A stretch of DNA of 64,000 bases from UKL13-3 sp943369665. GTDB taxonomy: Bacteria > Bacteroidota > Bacteroidia > UKL13-3. The stretch is from NCBI GenBank assembly GCA_943369665.1, contig CALRNX020000003.1, forward strand, positions 1 through 64,000. The letters run 5' to 3'. Shown one piece after another: positions 1 to 8,550 of this stretch. Position 1 is the first letter of the stretch. Each line of letters begins with the position of its first letter. Under the pieces are notes generated by a model, which searched no databases, had not been told where the DNA came from, and saw nothing but the letters and a program-made list of their open reading frames with translations. Position numbers and translations under genes: made by a program.

Positions 1-84
1 CGTAATCAAAGACGTTCTAAATACGGAACCAAAAAACCTAAACCAGGTGCAGCTCCGGATCCAAAAGCAAAAGGTAAAAAATAA
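1..84 (+). CDS. rpsL: 30S ribosomal protein S12, C-terminal end (partial)
   Basis: Frame 1 is open from the first base to a TAA at 82-84 and reads as the last 27 residues of uS12, including the conserved RSKYGTKKPK stretch near the C terminus. The tail after it (GAAPDPKAKGKK) is basic. The start lies outside the window. The following gene is rpsG, the usual str-operon neighbour, 22 bases downstream. uS12 sits at the decoding centre of the 30S subunit. Confidence 0.93.
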   Translation, partial: RNQRRSKYGTKKPKPGAAPDPKAKGKK

Positions 85-106
85 TCATTAGGAAAGTTTA
101 GATAAC

Positions 107-577
107 ATGAGAAAGACCAAACCTAAAAAGCGCATTTTAACGCCAGATCCAAAGTTTAACGATACGATGGTAACACGTTTCGTAAACAACATGATGTGGA
201 GTGGAAAGAAAAGTACAGCATTTGCTATTTTCTATGATGCTTTAAATAAAGTAGAAGTTAAACTTCAAGAACCAGGTGTTGATGTTTGGAGAAAAGCTTT
301 AAACAACATTATGCCTTCAGTTGAAGTAAAAGCAAGACGTGTTGGTGGAGCTACTTTCCAAATCCCAATGGAAGTTCCTGCTGATCGTAAGATCGCTGTA
401 GGAATGAAATGGATGATCGAATACGCTCGTAAACGTTCTGAAAAATCAATGGCAGATAAATTGTCTGCTGAGATCATTGCAGCATCAAAAGGTGAAGGTG
501 CTTCAGTTAAGAAACGTGAAGACACACACAGAATGGCTGAGGCTAACAAAGCATTCTCACATTTCAAAGTAAGTTAA
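107..577 (+). CDS. rpsG: 30S ribosomal protein S7
   Basis: This is uS7, which nucleates assembly of the 30S head by binding the 3' domain of 16S rRNA. The 156-residue length is the normal bacterial size, and the N-terminal basic stretch MRKTKPKKR, the motif GGATFQIPMEV and the C-terminal EANKAFSHFK are typical. It lies between rpsL and fusA as in other str operons. AGGAAAG at 91-97 lies ten bases before the ATG but is a poor ribosome binding site at that spacing. Confidence 0.97.
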   Translation: MRKTKPKKRILTPDPKFNDTMVTRFVNNMMWSGKKSTAFAIFYDALNKVEVKLQEPGVDVWRKALNNIMPSVEVKARRVGGATFQIPMEVPADRKIAVGMKWMIEYARKRSEKSMADKLSAEIIAASKGEGASVKKREDTHRMAEANKAFSHFKVS

Positions 578-604
578 TTATAACCCAATAGCGATTATAT
601 ATAA

Positions 605-2707
605 ATGTCACGCGACTTAACATTAACAAGAAATATAGGTATTGCAGCGCATATTGATGCGGGTAAGACAACTACGACCGAGCGTATCCTTTACTATTCT
701 GGTGTAAACCACAAGATAGGTGAGGTTCACGATGGTGCTTCTACAATGGACTGGATGGTTCAGGAAGCAGAGCGTGGTATCACAATTACCTCAGCAGCTA
801 CTACTGTGCCTTGGAAATACCGCAATAAAAACTATCATATCAATATTATTGATACACCGGGTCACGTTGACTTTACCGTTGAGGTAAATCGTTCACTTCG
901 TGTATTGGATGGATTGGTATTTTTATTCTCTGCCGTTGATGGTGTTGAGCCACAATCAGAGACTAACTGGAGACTTGCAAATAACTATAACGTAGCCCGT
1001 TTAGGTTTCGTTAATAAAATGGACCGTTCAGGTGCCGACTTCTTAAACGTGGTAAAACAAGTTAAAGAAATGTTGGGTAGCCATGCAGTTCCATTGCAAT
1101 TACCGATAGGTGCTGAAGATAATTTCAAAGGAGTGGTTGATTTGATCAATTTCCGCGGAATGATCTGGAACGAGCACGATAAAGGTATGACTTATCAGGA
1201 AGTTGAAATTCCTGCCGACATGGTAGAAGAAGCAACTGAATGGAGAGAGAAATTATTGGAAGCAGTTTCTGAGTATGATGATAAATTGATGGAGAAATTC
1301 TTCGAAGATCCTACATCAATCACAGAAAGAGAAATTTTGGACGCTTTGCGTAAAGCAGTGATTGATATGAAGATCGTTCCGATGTTGTGCGGTTCATCAT
1401 TCAAAAATAAAGGTGTTCAAACCATGTTGGATTTGGTAATGGAATTATTGCCTTCTCCAATGGATAAGAAAAGCATTACAGGTATCAACCCTGAAACAAA
1501 CGAAGAAGTTACCCGCAAGCCGGATGTTAATGAGCCTTTTACGGCTTTGGCATTTAAAATTGCAACCGATCCGTTTGTAGGCCGCTTAGCATTTATGCGT
1601 GCATATTCTGGTAAGTTGGATGCAGGTTCATACGTATTAAATACTCGTAGCGGTAACAAAGAGCGTATTTCACGTATCTTCCAAATGCACGCTAACAAGC
1701 AAAATCCAATTGATGCATTAGAAGCAGGAGATATTGGAGCAGCTGTAGGATTTAAAGATATTAAAACCGGTGACACATTATGTGCTGAGAAATTCCCGAT
1801 TGTATTAGAAGCAATGGATTTCCCTGATCCGGTAATTGGATTGGCAATTGAGCCTAAAACTCAGGCTGACTCTGATAAATTAGGTATGTCGTTAGCTAAA
1901 TTGGCTGAAGAAGATCCTACATTTAAAGTAAAAACTGATGAAGAAACAGGTCAAACTGTAATCTCAGGAATGGGTGAGTTGCACTTGGAAATTATCGTTG
2001 ACCGTTTGAGACGCGAATTTAAAGTAGAGTGTAACCAAGGTGCACCACAGGTTGCTTACAAAGAAACTGTAACAAAACCTGTTATTCACCGCGAAACATA
2101 CAAGAAACAATCAGGTGGACGTGGTAAATTTGCGGATATTCAATTTGAATTGATCCCTGGTGACCCAGCTAAACACGGATTGGAGTTCTTAAACGAGATC
2201 GTGGGTGGTTCAATTCCAAAAGAATTTATCCCTTCAATCCAAAAAGGTTTTGAAAAAGCAATGGCGAATGGAGTTTTGGCTGGTTACCCGGTTGAAAGTT
2301 TAAAAGTTCGCTTGTTTGACGGATCGTTCCACGCGGTGGATTCGGATTCAGTATCATTCGAAATTGCGGCAAGTATTGCTTTTAAAGAAGCATCTCGTAA
2401 AGCAAGTCCGGTATTACTAGAGCCAATCATGAAAATTGAGGTGTTAACACCTGAAGAAAACATGGGTGATATTATCGGGGATTTGAACAAACGTAGAGGT
2501 CAATTAGAAGGAATGGATACACGTGCAGGATCGCAGGTGATCAGAGCAAAAGTTCCATTGTCTGAAATGTTTGGTTACGTAACACAATTACGTACTTTAT
2601 CTTCAGGCCGTGCAAGCAGCACAATGGAATTTGATCATTACGCAGAAGCTCCTCGTAACGTTCAGGAAGAAATATTAGCAAAAGTTAACGGTAAGGCCAA
2701 AGCTTAA
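605..2707 (+). CDS. fusA: Translation elongation factor G
   Basis: This is a 700-residue EF-G, the GTPase that drives ribosomal translocation and, with RRF, ribosome recycling. The G1 loop AHIDAGKT is at residues 15-22, G3 DTPGHVD at 83-89 and G4 NKMD at 137-140; domains II to V follow, and the length is that of the full family. It has the canonical position after rpsG. rpsJ starts four bases after its stop: the tuf gene that follows fusA in many bacteria is missing here, and the str genes run straight into the S10 genes. Confidence 0.98.
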   Translation: MSRDLTLTRNIGIAAHIDAGKTTTTERILYYSGVNHKIGEVHDGASTMDWMVQEAERGITITSAATTVPWKYRNKNYHINIIDTPGHVDFTVEVNRSLRVLDGLVFLFSAVDGVEPQSETNWRLANNYNVARLGFVNKMDRSGADFLNVVKQVKEMLGSHAVPLQLPIGAEDNFKGVVDLINFRGMIWNEHDKGMTYQEVEIPADMVEEATEWREKLLEAVSEYDDKLMEKFFEDPTSITEREILDALRKAVIDMKIVPMLCGSSFKNKGVQTMLDLVMELLPSPMDKKSITGINPETNEEVTRKPDVNEPFTALAFKIATDPFVGRLAFMRAYSGKLDAGSYVLNTRSGNKERISRIFQMHANKQNPIDALEAGDIGAAVGFKDIKTGDTLCAEKFPIVLEAMDFPDPVIGLAIEPKTQADSDKLGMSLAKLAEEDPTFKVKTDEETGQTVISGMGELHLEIIVDRLRREFKVECNQGAPQVAYKETVTKPVIHRETYKKQSGGRGKFADIQFELIPGDPAKHGLEFLNEIVGGSIPKEFIPSIQKGFEKAMANGVLAGYPVESLKVRLFDGSFHAVDSDSVSFEIAASIAFKEASRKASPVLLEPIMKIEVLTPEENMGDIIGDLNKRRGQLEGMDTRAGSQVIRAKVPLSEMFGYVTQLRTLSSGRASSTMEFDHYAEAPRNVQEEILAKVNGKAKA

Positions 2708-2711
2708 TACA

Positions 2712-3020
2712 ATGGTGAATCAAAAAATAAGAATCAAACTAAAGTCTTTCGACTACAATCTTGTTGACAAATCAGCAGAAAAGATTGTGAAAACAGTAAA
2801 GTCTACAGGTGCGGTGGTAAGTGGTCCAATTCCATTGCCTACACACAAAAGAATTTACACTGTGTTACGTTCCCCCCACGTAAACAAGAAAGCAAGAGAG
2901 CAATTCCAATTGTGCTCATACAAAAGAGTATTGGATATCTACAGTTCAACCGCTAAAACTGTTGATGCATTAATGAAATTGGATTTGCCAAGCGGAGTAG
3001 ATGTTGAAATCAAAGTTTAA
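2712..3020 (+). CDS. rpsJ: 30S ribosomal protein S10
   Basis: This is uS10 (102 aa), part of the 30S head and also, as NusE, a partner of NusB in antitermination. The family motif GPIPLPTHKRIYTVLRSPH is intact around residues 38-56, and the C terminus ends in LDLPSGVDVEIKV. It opens the S10 gene group, four bases after fusA, so it is almost certainly co-transcribed with the str genes. A nusB gene lies elsewhere in this window (42436-43380). Confidence 0.97.
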   Translation: MVNQKIRIKLKSFDYNLVDKSAEKIVKTVKSTGAVVSGPIPLPTHKRIYTVLRSPHVNKKAREQFQLCSYKRVLDIYSSTAKTVDALMKLDLPSGVDVEIKV

Positions 3021-3042
3021 CTGATAAAGAGATTAAGATATT

Positions 3043-3660
3043 ATGTCTGGAATAATAGGTAAAAAAGTGGGCATGACCAGCGTTTTTGATAATACAGGAA
3101 AACAAATTCCTTGTACAATTATCGAAGCAGGGCCTTGTGTAGTAACACAAGTAAAAACCAACGAAAAAGATGGTTACCAAGCTGTTCAGCTAGCGTATGG
3201 AGATAGGAAAGAAAAAAATACTCCCGCTGCGCAAAAAGGAATCTTCACTAAAGCTAACACGACTCCTAAATCGAAGTTGGCCGAATTCAAAGGATTTGAA
3301 ACCGAACTTGCATTGGGTCAATCTATCGAGGTTGATTTGTTTGAAGTAGGCGAATTCGTTGACGTAGTAGGTACCTCTAAAGGTAAAGGTTTCCAGGGTG
3401 TTGTTAAACGTCACGGTTTTGGTGGTGTTGGTATGCAAACGCATGGTCAGCACAATCGTTTAAGAGCTCCGGGTTCATTAGGTGCTTCATCAGATCCTTC
3501 ACGTGTATTCAAAGGAATGCGCATGGCTGGTCGTATGGGTGGTGTGCGTGTGAAAAAAACCAACCTTGAAATTTTGAAAGTTTTGAAAGAGCAAAACTTA
3601 TTAGTAGTAAAAGGAAGTGTTCCTGGTCATAATGGTTCATTTTTATTAATTGAGAAATAG
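3043..3660 (+). CDS. rplC: 50S ribosomal protein L3
   Basis: This is uL3 (205 aa), an early 50S assembly protein that reaches the peptidyl transferase centre. It starts with the family sequence GKKVGMTSVF and carries the central glycine-rich loop (GKGFQGVVKRHGF, then MQTHGQHNRLRAPGS) that includes the glutamine methylated in other bacteria. rplD begins immediately after, with its ATG three bases beyond the L3 TAG. Confidence 0.97.
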   Translation: MSGIIGKKVGMTSVFDNTGKQIPCTIIEAGPCVVTQVKTNEKDGYQAVQLAYGDRKEKNTPAAQKGIFTKANTTPKSKLAEFKGFETELALGQSIEVDLFEVGEFVDVVGTSKGKGFQGVVKRHGFGGVGMQTHGQHNRLRAPGSLGASSDPSRVFKGMRMAGRMGGVRVKKTNLEILKVLKEQNLLVVKGSVPGHNGSFLLIEK

Positions 3661-3662
3661 TG

Positions 3663-4298
3663 ATGGAATTAGCAGTATTAAATACAGCCGGAACAGAAAC
3701 CGGTAAAAAAGTAAAGCTTTCTGAGACCGTTTTTGGTGTTGAGCCAAACGATCACGCTATTTATCTTGACGTTAAGCAATACCTTGCTAACCAACGTACA
3801 GGAACTCATAAAGCAAAAGAAAGAAGTGAAGTAAGCGGTTCAACCAAAAAGTTGCACAAACAAAAAGGTACCGGTGGATCACGTAAAGGTAGTGTAAAAA
3901 GCGGAACAAGAGTTGGTGGAGCACGTATCCACGGACCACGTCCACGCGATTACAGTTTCAAATTGAACAAAAAATTGAAACAACTTGCACGTAAATCGGC
4001 ATTGACTTACAAAGCGAAAGAAAACAATATTACAGTTCTTGAAAGTTTCAATATTGATGGTCCAAAAACCAAACAATACTTGTCAATTTTGAATAACTTA
4101 AAGTTGAATACAGAAAAAACCCTGATGGTGATTCCTGATTACAACGACAGTATTTACAGATCGAGCAGAAACCTTCCGAAAGCGAAAGTGATGACAGCAA
4201 GAGATTTGAATACTTACGAGATTTTGGCTGCAAACAGATTGATTTTAATGGATACATCTGTTGCGGTTATTGAGGAAATTTTAAATTCAGCAAAATAA
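3663..4298 (+). CDS. rplD: 50S ribosomal protein L4
   Basis: This is uL4 (211 aa), with the long extended loop of the family visible as the basic run KKLHKQKGTGGSRKG and then RVGGARIHGPRPRDYSFKLNKK. I place the start at the ATG at 3663; a GTG in the same frame at 3660 overlaps the L3 stop and is less likely. In E. coli L4 represses its own S10 operon through the leader RNA; no comparable leader can be seen here because the S10 genes have no separate leader. Confidence 0.96.
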   Translation: MELAVLNTAGTETGKKVKLSETVFGVEPNDHAIYLDVKQYLANQRTGTHKAKERSEVSGSTKKLHKQKGTGGSRKGSVKSGTRVGGARIHGPRPRDYSFKLNKKLKQLARKSALTYKAKENNITVLESFNIDGPKTKQYLSILNNLKLNTEKTLMVIPDYNDSIYRSSRNLPKAKVMTARDLNTYEILAANRLILMDTSVAVIEEILNSAK

Positions 4299-4588
4299 TG
4301 AGCATACTTAAAAAGCCTTTAATAACTGAAAAGTCAACTGCTCACAGTGAGAAGTTGGGACAATTCGGATTCTTGGTTGCTAAATCAGCATCTAAGCCGG
4401 AAATCATCAAAGCTATTGAGAAAATGTATACAGTAAATGTTACAGGAATCAGTACGATGAACTATGCTGGTAAAGCAAAATCACGCTTTACTAAAAAAGG
4501 TTTATTCGAAGGAAGAAAACCAGCATTCAAAAAAGCAATTGTTACATTGAAAGACGGTCAAACAATTGACTTCTTCCAAAATATATAA
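4298..4588 (+). CDS. rplW: 50S ribosomal protein L23
   Basis: This is uL23 (96 aa), which lines the exit of the peptide tunnel and docks trigger factor and SRP. The N terminus ILKKPLITEKST is the family signature. The ATG shares one base with the rplD stop (TAATG), so translation is probably coupled to L4. Confidence 0.96.
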   Translation: MSILKKPLITEKSTAHSEKLGQFGFLVAKSASKPEIIKAIEKMYTVNVTGISTMNYAGKAKSRFTKKGLFEGRKPAFKKAIVTLKDGQTIDFFQNI

Positions 4589-4595
4589 TTAAGCA

Positions 4596-5420
4596 ATGGG
4601 AATTAGAAAATTTAAACCCGTAACAGCCGGTACCCGATTTAAAGCCGTAAACACTTTCGAGGAGATCACAAAATCAACTCCTGAGAAGTCATTATTGATG
4701 CCAAAGAAAAACTCTGGTGGTCGTAACGACAGCGGTAAAATGACCATGAGATACATGGGTGGAGGGCACAAACAAATGTACCGTATCATTGATTTTATTC
4801 GTGAGAAAAAATCGATCCCTGCAATTGTACATTCAATTGAGTACGATCCAAATCGTAGCGCGCGTATTGCTTTATTGCACTATGCCGATGGCGAAAAAAG
4901 ATATATTGTTGCTCCACACGGATTGAAAGCTGGAACCACTGTTGTAAGTGGTCCGGGTTCAGCTCCTGAGATTGGTAATACGTTACCACTTTCGGAAATT
5001 CCATTGGGTACAGTTATTCATAATATTGAATTACTGCCTGGTTGTGGTGGAAAATTAGTTCGTTCTGCAGGTTCATTTGCACAATTGTTAAACCGTGATG
5101 GTAAATATGCAATCGTGAAATTGGCTTCGGGTGAAACACGTATGATTTTGGTTGCTTGTTCAGCTACAATCGGTTCAGTGTCAAATCCTGATCATAACCA
5201 AGAGCGTATGGGTAAAGCCGGTGCAAACCGTTGGAGAGGTCGCAGACCACGTACTCGTCCGGTAGCGATGAATCCGGTGGATCACCCGATGGGTGGTGGT
5301 GAAGGTAGAGCTTCAGGAGGACACCCTCGTTCACGTAACGGTATAAAATCGAAAGGGTACAAAACACGTACTCCTAAGAAATATTCTAACAGATTCATCA
5401 TCGAAAAGAGAAAGAAATAA
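4596..5420 (+). CDS. rplB: 50S ribosomal protein L2
   Basis: This is uL2 (274 aa), needed for subunit association and peptidyl transfer. The family motif HPMGGGEGRASGGHPRSRNG near residues 228-247 contains the conserved histidine of the C-terminal loop, and SGRNDSGKMTMRYMGGGHK is the usual N-terminal segment. It sits between rplW and rpsS as in every S10 operon. Confidence 0.97.
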   Translation: MGIRKFKPVTAGTRFKAVNTFEEITKSTPEKSLLMPKKNSGGRNDSGKMTMRYMGGGHKQMYRIIDFIREKKSIPAIVHSIEYDPNRSARIALLHYADGEKRYIVAPHGLKAGTTVVSGPGSAPEIGNTLPLSEIPLGTVIHNIELLPGCGGKLVRSAGSFAQLLNRDGKYAIVKLASGETRMILVACSATIGSVSNPDHNQERMGKAGANRWRGRRPRTRPVAMNPVDHPMGGGEGRASGGHPRSRNGIKSKGYKTRTPKKYSNRFIIEKRKK

Positions 5421-5423
5421 GAT

Positions 5424-5690
5424 ATGGCACGCTCACTAAAAAAAGGACCTTACATTGACGCTAAACTTGAGAAAAAAGTTGGTGCAGTAATCGAGTCTAA
5501 TAAAAAAACTGTCATCAAAACTTGGTCTAGAAGATCAGTGATCTCTCCAGATTTTGTTGGACAAACATTCGCAGTACACAATGGTAATAAGTTTATCCCA
5601 GTGTATGTAACCGAAAATATGGTAGGTCACAAATTAGGTGAATTTGCTCCTACACGTACATTCAAATCTCACCCTGTTAAAAAAGACTAA
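5424..5690 (+). CDS. rpsS: 30S ribosomal protein S19
   Basis: This is uS19 (88 aa), a 30S head protein that pairs with S13 at the A site. It has the characteristic start MARSLKKGPYID and the GHKLGEFAPTRTF motif near the C terminus. The gaps are three bases to rplB and two to rplV. Confidence 0.97.
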   Translation: MARSLKKGPYIDAKLEKKVGAVIESNKKTVIKTWSRRSVISPDFVGQTFAVHNGNKFIPVYVTENMVGHKLGEFAPTRTFKSHPVKKD

Positions 5691-5692
5691 CA

Positions 5693-6079
5693 ATGGAAGC
5701 AGTAGCAAGATTAAACAATTGCCCAACATCACCTCGTAAAATGAGATTGATCGTTGACCTGATAAGAGGTAAAAAAGTAGAAGAGGCTTTGCATATTTTA
5801 CGTTTTAACAACGCAAAAGAAAGCGCTCCTCGTGTTGAGAAACTATTACTTTCAGCTATGGCTAACTGGGGTCAAAAAAATGAAGGTACTCGTGTAGAAG
5901 ATGCTGAATTATTTGTGAAAACAGTATTTGTTGATAGTGGTGCGATGCTTAAAAGAGTATTGCCAGCTCCACAAGGGCGTGCACATAGAATTAGAAAACG
6001 TTCTAACCACGTTACACTAATTGTAGATAGTAAAGCGGCTGCACAAACAGCTGTAGTAGAAACAGCAACCGAAGCATAA
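5693..6079 (+). CDS. rplV: 50S ribosomal protein L22
   Basis: This is uL22 (128 aa), whose beta hairpin narrows the peptide exit tunnel. Visible signatures are LNNCPTSPRKMRLIVDLIRG near the N terminus and LPAPQGRAHRIRKRSNH in the hairpin region. The last residues (SKAAAQTAVVETATEA) form a short Ala/Thr-rich tail beyond the globular domain. Confidence 0.96.
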   Translation: MEAVARLNNCPTSPRKMRLIVDLIRGKKVEEALHILRFNNAKESAPRVEKLLLSAMANWGQKNEGTRVEDAELFVKTVFVDSGAMLKRVLPAPQGRAHRIRKRSNHVTLIVDSKAAAQTAVVETATEA

Positions 6080-6092
6080 AAAAGTAAATACA

Positions 6093-6899
6093 ATGGGACA
6101 AAAAGTAAACCCGATAGGATTAAGACTTGGTATTGTACGTGGTTGGGAATCTAACTGGTACGGTGGAAAGAACACAGCCGAAAAACTGATTGAAGACGAA
6201 AAGATCAGAAAATATTTAAATGCCCGTATCTCTAAAGGAGGTGTTGCGCGTATCATTATCGAACGTACGATAAAACGTATCATCATCACGATCCATACAT
6301 CTCGTCCGGGTATCGTAATTGGTAAAGCCGGAGCAGAGGTTGATAAAATTAAAGAAGAGATCAAGAAATTGACAAAAAAAGATGTTCAGATCAATATATT
6401 TGAGATCAAACGTCCTGAACTTGATGCTGCTTTAGTAGGTGAAAACATTGCCAACCAATTACAAGCACGTGTTTCTTTTAAAAGAGCTGTAAAAATGGCG
6501 ATTGCTTCAACCATGAGAATGGGAGCTGAAGGAATTAAGGTACAAGTATCTGGCCGTTTGGGTGGAGCCGAAATGGCCCGTTCAGAAAGCTATAAAGAAG
6601 GACGTACACCATTGCATACATTGCGTGCAGATATCGATTACACCGTTGCAGAAGCTTTAACAGTTTATGGCAAAATCGGTATCAAAGTATGGATTTGCAA
6701 AGGTGAAATCTACGGAAAACGTGATCTGTCTCCAAACTTAGGTTTAAGTACTCCTGAAAACAAAGGTGGTGCAGGTGACAGAAGAAACGACCGCAGAAGT
6801 GACCGTCCTGAAAGACCGGCACGTGGAGGAAACGACCGCAGAGGTAGTGGAGACCGTAAAGGTGGAAACGCTGGTGCAGGAGATAGAAGAAGAAAATAA
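6093..6899 (+). CDS. rpsC: 30S ribosomal protein S3 with DRR/GG-rich C-terminal tail
   Basis: This is uS3, at the mRNA entry site of the 30S subunit with helicase activity together with S4 and S5. The KH domain carries GIVIGKAGAEVDKIKEE, and the C-terminal half has the conserved GRLGGAEMARSE. At 268 residues it is longer than the E. coli protein (233 aa). From about residue 222 the extra part is a low-complexity tail of DRR, DRPERPARGG and GDRKGG units. The tail is arginine/aspartate/glycine-rich, probably disordered, and could bind RNA; its function is not known from the sequence. Confidence 0.95.
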   Translation: MGQKVNPIGLRLGIVRGWESNWYGGKNTAEKLIEDEKIRKYLNARISKGGVARIIIERTIKRIIITIHTSRPGIVIGKAGAEVDKIKEEIKKLTKKDVQINIFEIKRPELDAALVGENIANQLQARVSFKRAVKMAIASTMRMGAEGIKVQVSGRLGGAEMARSESYKEGRTPLHTLRADIDYTVAEALTVYGKIGIKVWICKGEIYGKRDLSPNLGLSTPENKGGAGDRRNDRRSDRPERPARGGNDRRGSGDRKGGNAGAGDRRRK

Positions 6900-6931
6900 T
6901 TTTACACATTTAAGCATAATACTGTAAGACG

Positions 6932-7351
6932 ATGTTACAGCCAAAAAGAACCAAATATAGGAAAATGCAAAAGGGCCGTGTGCGCGGAAACGCTACACGT
7001 GGTCACGAGATTGCCTACGGATCATTCGGTTTAAAATCAATCGAAGTAAGCTTCCTTACCGGAAAACAGTTGGAAGCAGCCCGTGTTGCTTTGAACCGTT
7101 ACATGAAACGTGAAGGACAAGTATGGATCAGAGTTTTTCCTGACAAGCCAATGACTAAAAAGCCAGCGGAAGTACGTATGGGTAAAGGTAAAGGAGCTCC
7201 TGAATACTGGGTAGCTGTTTGTAAACCTGGAACCATCATTTTTGAAGCTGATGGAGTGCCAATGGCAGTAGCAAAAGAGGCTATGAGACTTGCATCTCAA
7301 AAACTTCCGGTTGTTACTAAGTTTATCGTTAAAAATGATTATTCAGAATAA
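6932..7351 (+). CDS. rplP: 50S ribosomal protein L16
   Basis: This is uL16 (139 aa), which helps to place A-site tRNA on the 50S subunit. The start MLQPKRTKYRKMQKGR is the family signature, and GKGKGAPEYWVAVCKPGTI follows in the second half. The 32-base gap after rpsC holds no recognisable signal. The stop codon shares the last base before rpmC, whose ATG lies one base further on. Confidence 0.97.
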   Translation: MLQPKRTKYRKMQKGRVRGNATRGHEIAYGSFGLKSIEVSFLTGKQLEAARVALNRYMKREGQVWIRVFPDKPMTKKPAEVRMGKGKGAPEYWVAVCKPGTIIFEADGVPMAVAKEAMRLASQKLPVVTKFIVKNDYSE

Positions 7352-7352
7352 C

Positions 7353-7556
7353 ATGAAAAACGCAGAAATTAAACAACTAACGGATAAAGAACTTGCTGGT
7401 AGAATCAGAGAAGAGAAATCAGCAACCGCTAAATTAAAATTTAGTCATGCAGTTTCTCCTATCGAAAGTCCTGCTAAAATAAAAGATAGCAAGAAATTAG
7501 TGGCTCGTTTGCTTACTGAGCAAAAAAGCAGAGTAATTGCAGCGAAGGCTCAATAA
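7353..7556 (+). CDS. rpmC: 50S ribosomal protein L29
   Basis: This is uL29, a two-helix protein next to the tunnel exit. I choose the ATG at 7353 (MKNAEIKQLTDKELAGRI), giving 67 residues. A longer in-frame reading from 7290 would overlap L16 and has no family support. The helix pair is visible as KELAGRIREEKSA and a second segment ending LLTEQKSR. rplP and rpsQ flank it in the usual order. Confidence 0.93.
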   Translation: MKNAEIKQLTDKELAGRIREEKSATAKLKFSHAVSPIESPAKIKDSKKLVARLLTEQKSRVIAAKAQ

Positions 7557-7566
7557 TATTAGTAAA

Positions 7567-7836
7567 ATGGAAAACACAGTAGAAACCAGAAATTCACGTA
7601 AGGTGATTATTGGCAAAGTGCTTAGCAACAAAATGGAAAAAACCATTGTTGTAAGTGTAGAGCGTAAAGTAATGCACCCTAAGTACGGAAAGTTCATTAA
7701 AATGACTTCCAAATTCAAAGCTCATGACGAGAAAAATGAGTGTGGTATTAACGATATCGTTAAACTAATGGAAACTCGTCCGTTGAGTAAAGATAAAAGA
7801 TGGAGATTAGTAGAAGTTATCGAAAAAGCTAAATAA
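7567..7836 (+). CDS. rpsQ: 30S ribosomal protein S17
   Basis: This is uS17 (89 aa from the ATG at 7567), an OB-fold primary binder of the 16S 5' domain. Family motifs are KVLSNKMEKTIVVSVERK, HPKYGKF and the end region ETRPLSKDKRWRLVEV. An upstream in-frame extension to 7537 overlaps rpmC and is not supported. Confidence 0.95.
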   Translation: MENTVETRNSRKVIIGKVLSNKMEKTIVVSVERKVMHPKYGKFIKMTSKFKAHDEKNECGINDIVKLMETRPLSKDKRWRLVEVIEKAK

Positions 7837-7837
7837 G

Positions 7838-8206
7838 ATGATACAACAAGAAAGTCGTTTAAAAGTAGCCGATAATAGCGGTGCCAAAGAAGTACTTTGT
7901 ATTAGAGTATTGGGTGGTACAGCAAGACGTTATGCGTCTGTTGGCGATAAAATAGTAGTGACTGTAAAGTCTGCTATTCCTTCAGGAGGTGTTAAAAAAG
8001 GCGCAGTGTCAAAAGCTGTGGTTGTTCGCACCAAAAAAGAAGTAAGAAGAGCTGATGGATCATACATCCGTTTCGATGATAACTCATGTGTATTATTGAA
8101 CGCACAAGATGAACCAAGAGCAACTCGTATTTTTGGCCCTGTAGCTCGTGAGTTAAGGGAAAAACAGTTCATGAAAATCGTATCATTAGCTCCGGAGGTA
8201 CTATAA
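7838..8206 (+). CDS. rplN: 50S ribosomal protein L14
   Basis: This is uL14 (122 aa, the standard length), which forms an intersubunit bridge. It begins MIQQESRLKVADNSGAKE and ends with the conserved FGPVARELREKQFMKIVSLAPEVL block. The start is one base after the rpsQ stop. In E. coli this is the first gene of the spc operon; here there is no gap or promoter before it, so S10 and spc genes look fused into one unit. Confidence 0.97.
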   Translation: MIQQESRLKVADNSGAKEVLCIRVLGGTARRYASVGDKIVVTVKSAIPSGGVKKGAVSKAVVVRTKKEVRRADGSYIRFDDNSCVLLNAQDEPRATRIFGPVARELREKQFMKIVSLAPEVL

Positions 8207-8207
8207 T

Positions 8208-8546
8208 ATGGAAAGAAGATTTAACAAACAGGCAAAATTGCATATCAAAAAAGGTGATATGGTACAGGTTATTGCCGGTGACGATAAAGGTAAAAAAGGT
8301 AAAGTGCTTGAAATTATTGCTGCTACCAACCGTGCATTGGTTGAAGGTATCAATATCGTAAGCCGTCATACCAAACCAAATGCTCAGAACCAACAAGGTG
8401 GTATCATTAAGAAAGAAGCATCTGTAAATATTTCTAACCTTATGTTAGTTGATAAAGCAGGAGTGGCTACACGTATTGGACGTAAAAAGAATGATGCTGG
8501 TAAATTGGTTCGTTTTTCAAAAAAATCAGGTGAAATAATTGACTAA
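8208..8546 (+). CDS. rplX: 50S ribosomal protein L24
   Basis: This is uL24 (112 aa), an assembly initiator of the 50S subunit with a KOW motif, visible as KKGDMVQVIAGDDKGKKGKV near the N terminus. NIVSRHTKPNAQNQQGGIIKKE is the second conserved block. One base separates it from rplN. Confidence 0.96.
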   Translation: MERRFNKQAKLHIKKGDMVQVIAGDDKGKKGKVLEIIAATNRALVEGINIVSRHTKPNAQNQQGGIIKKEASVNISNLMLVDKAGVATRIGRKKNDAGKLVRFSKKSGEIID

Positions 8547-8550
8547 GCAT

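Noticed and set aside
3660..3662. GTG start for rplD
   Set aside because: It overlaps the rplC stop; the ATG directly after it gives the normal L4 N terminus.
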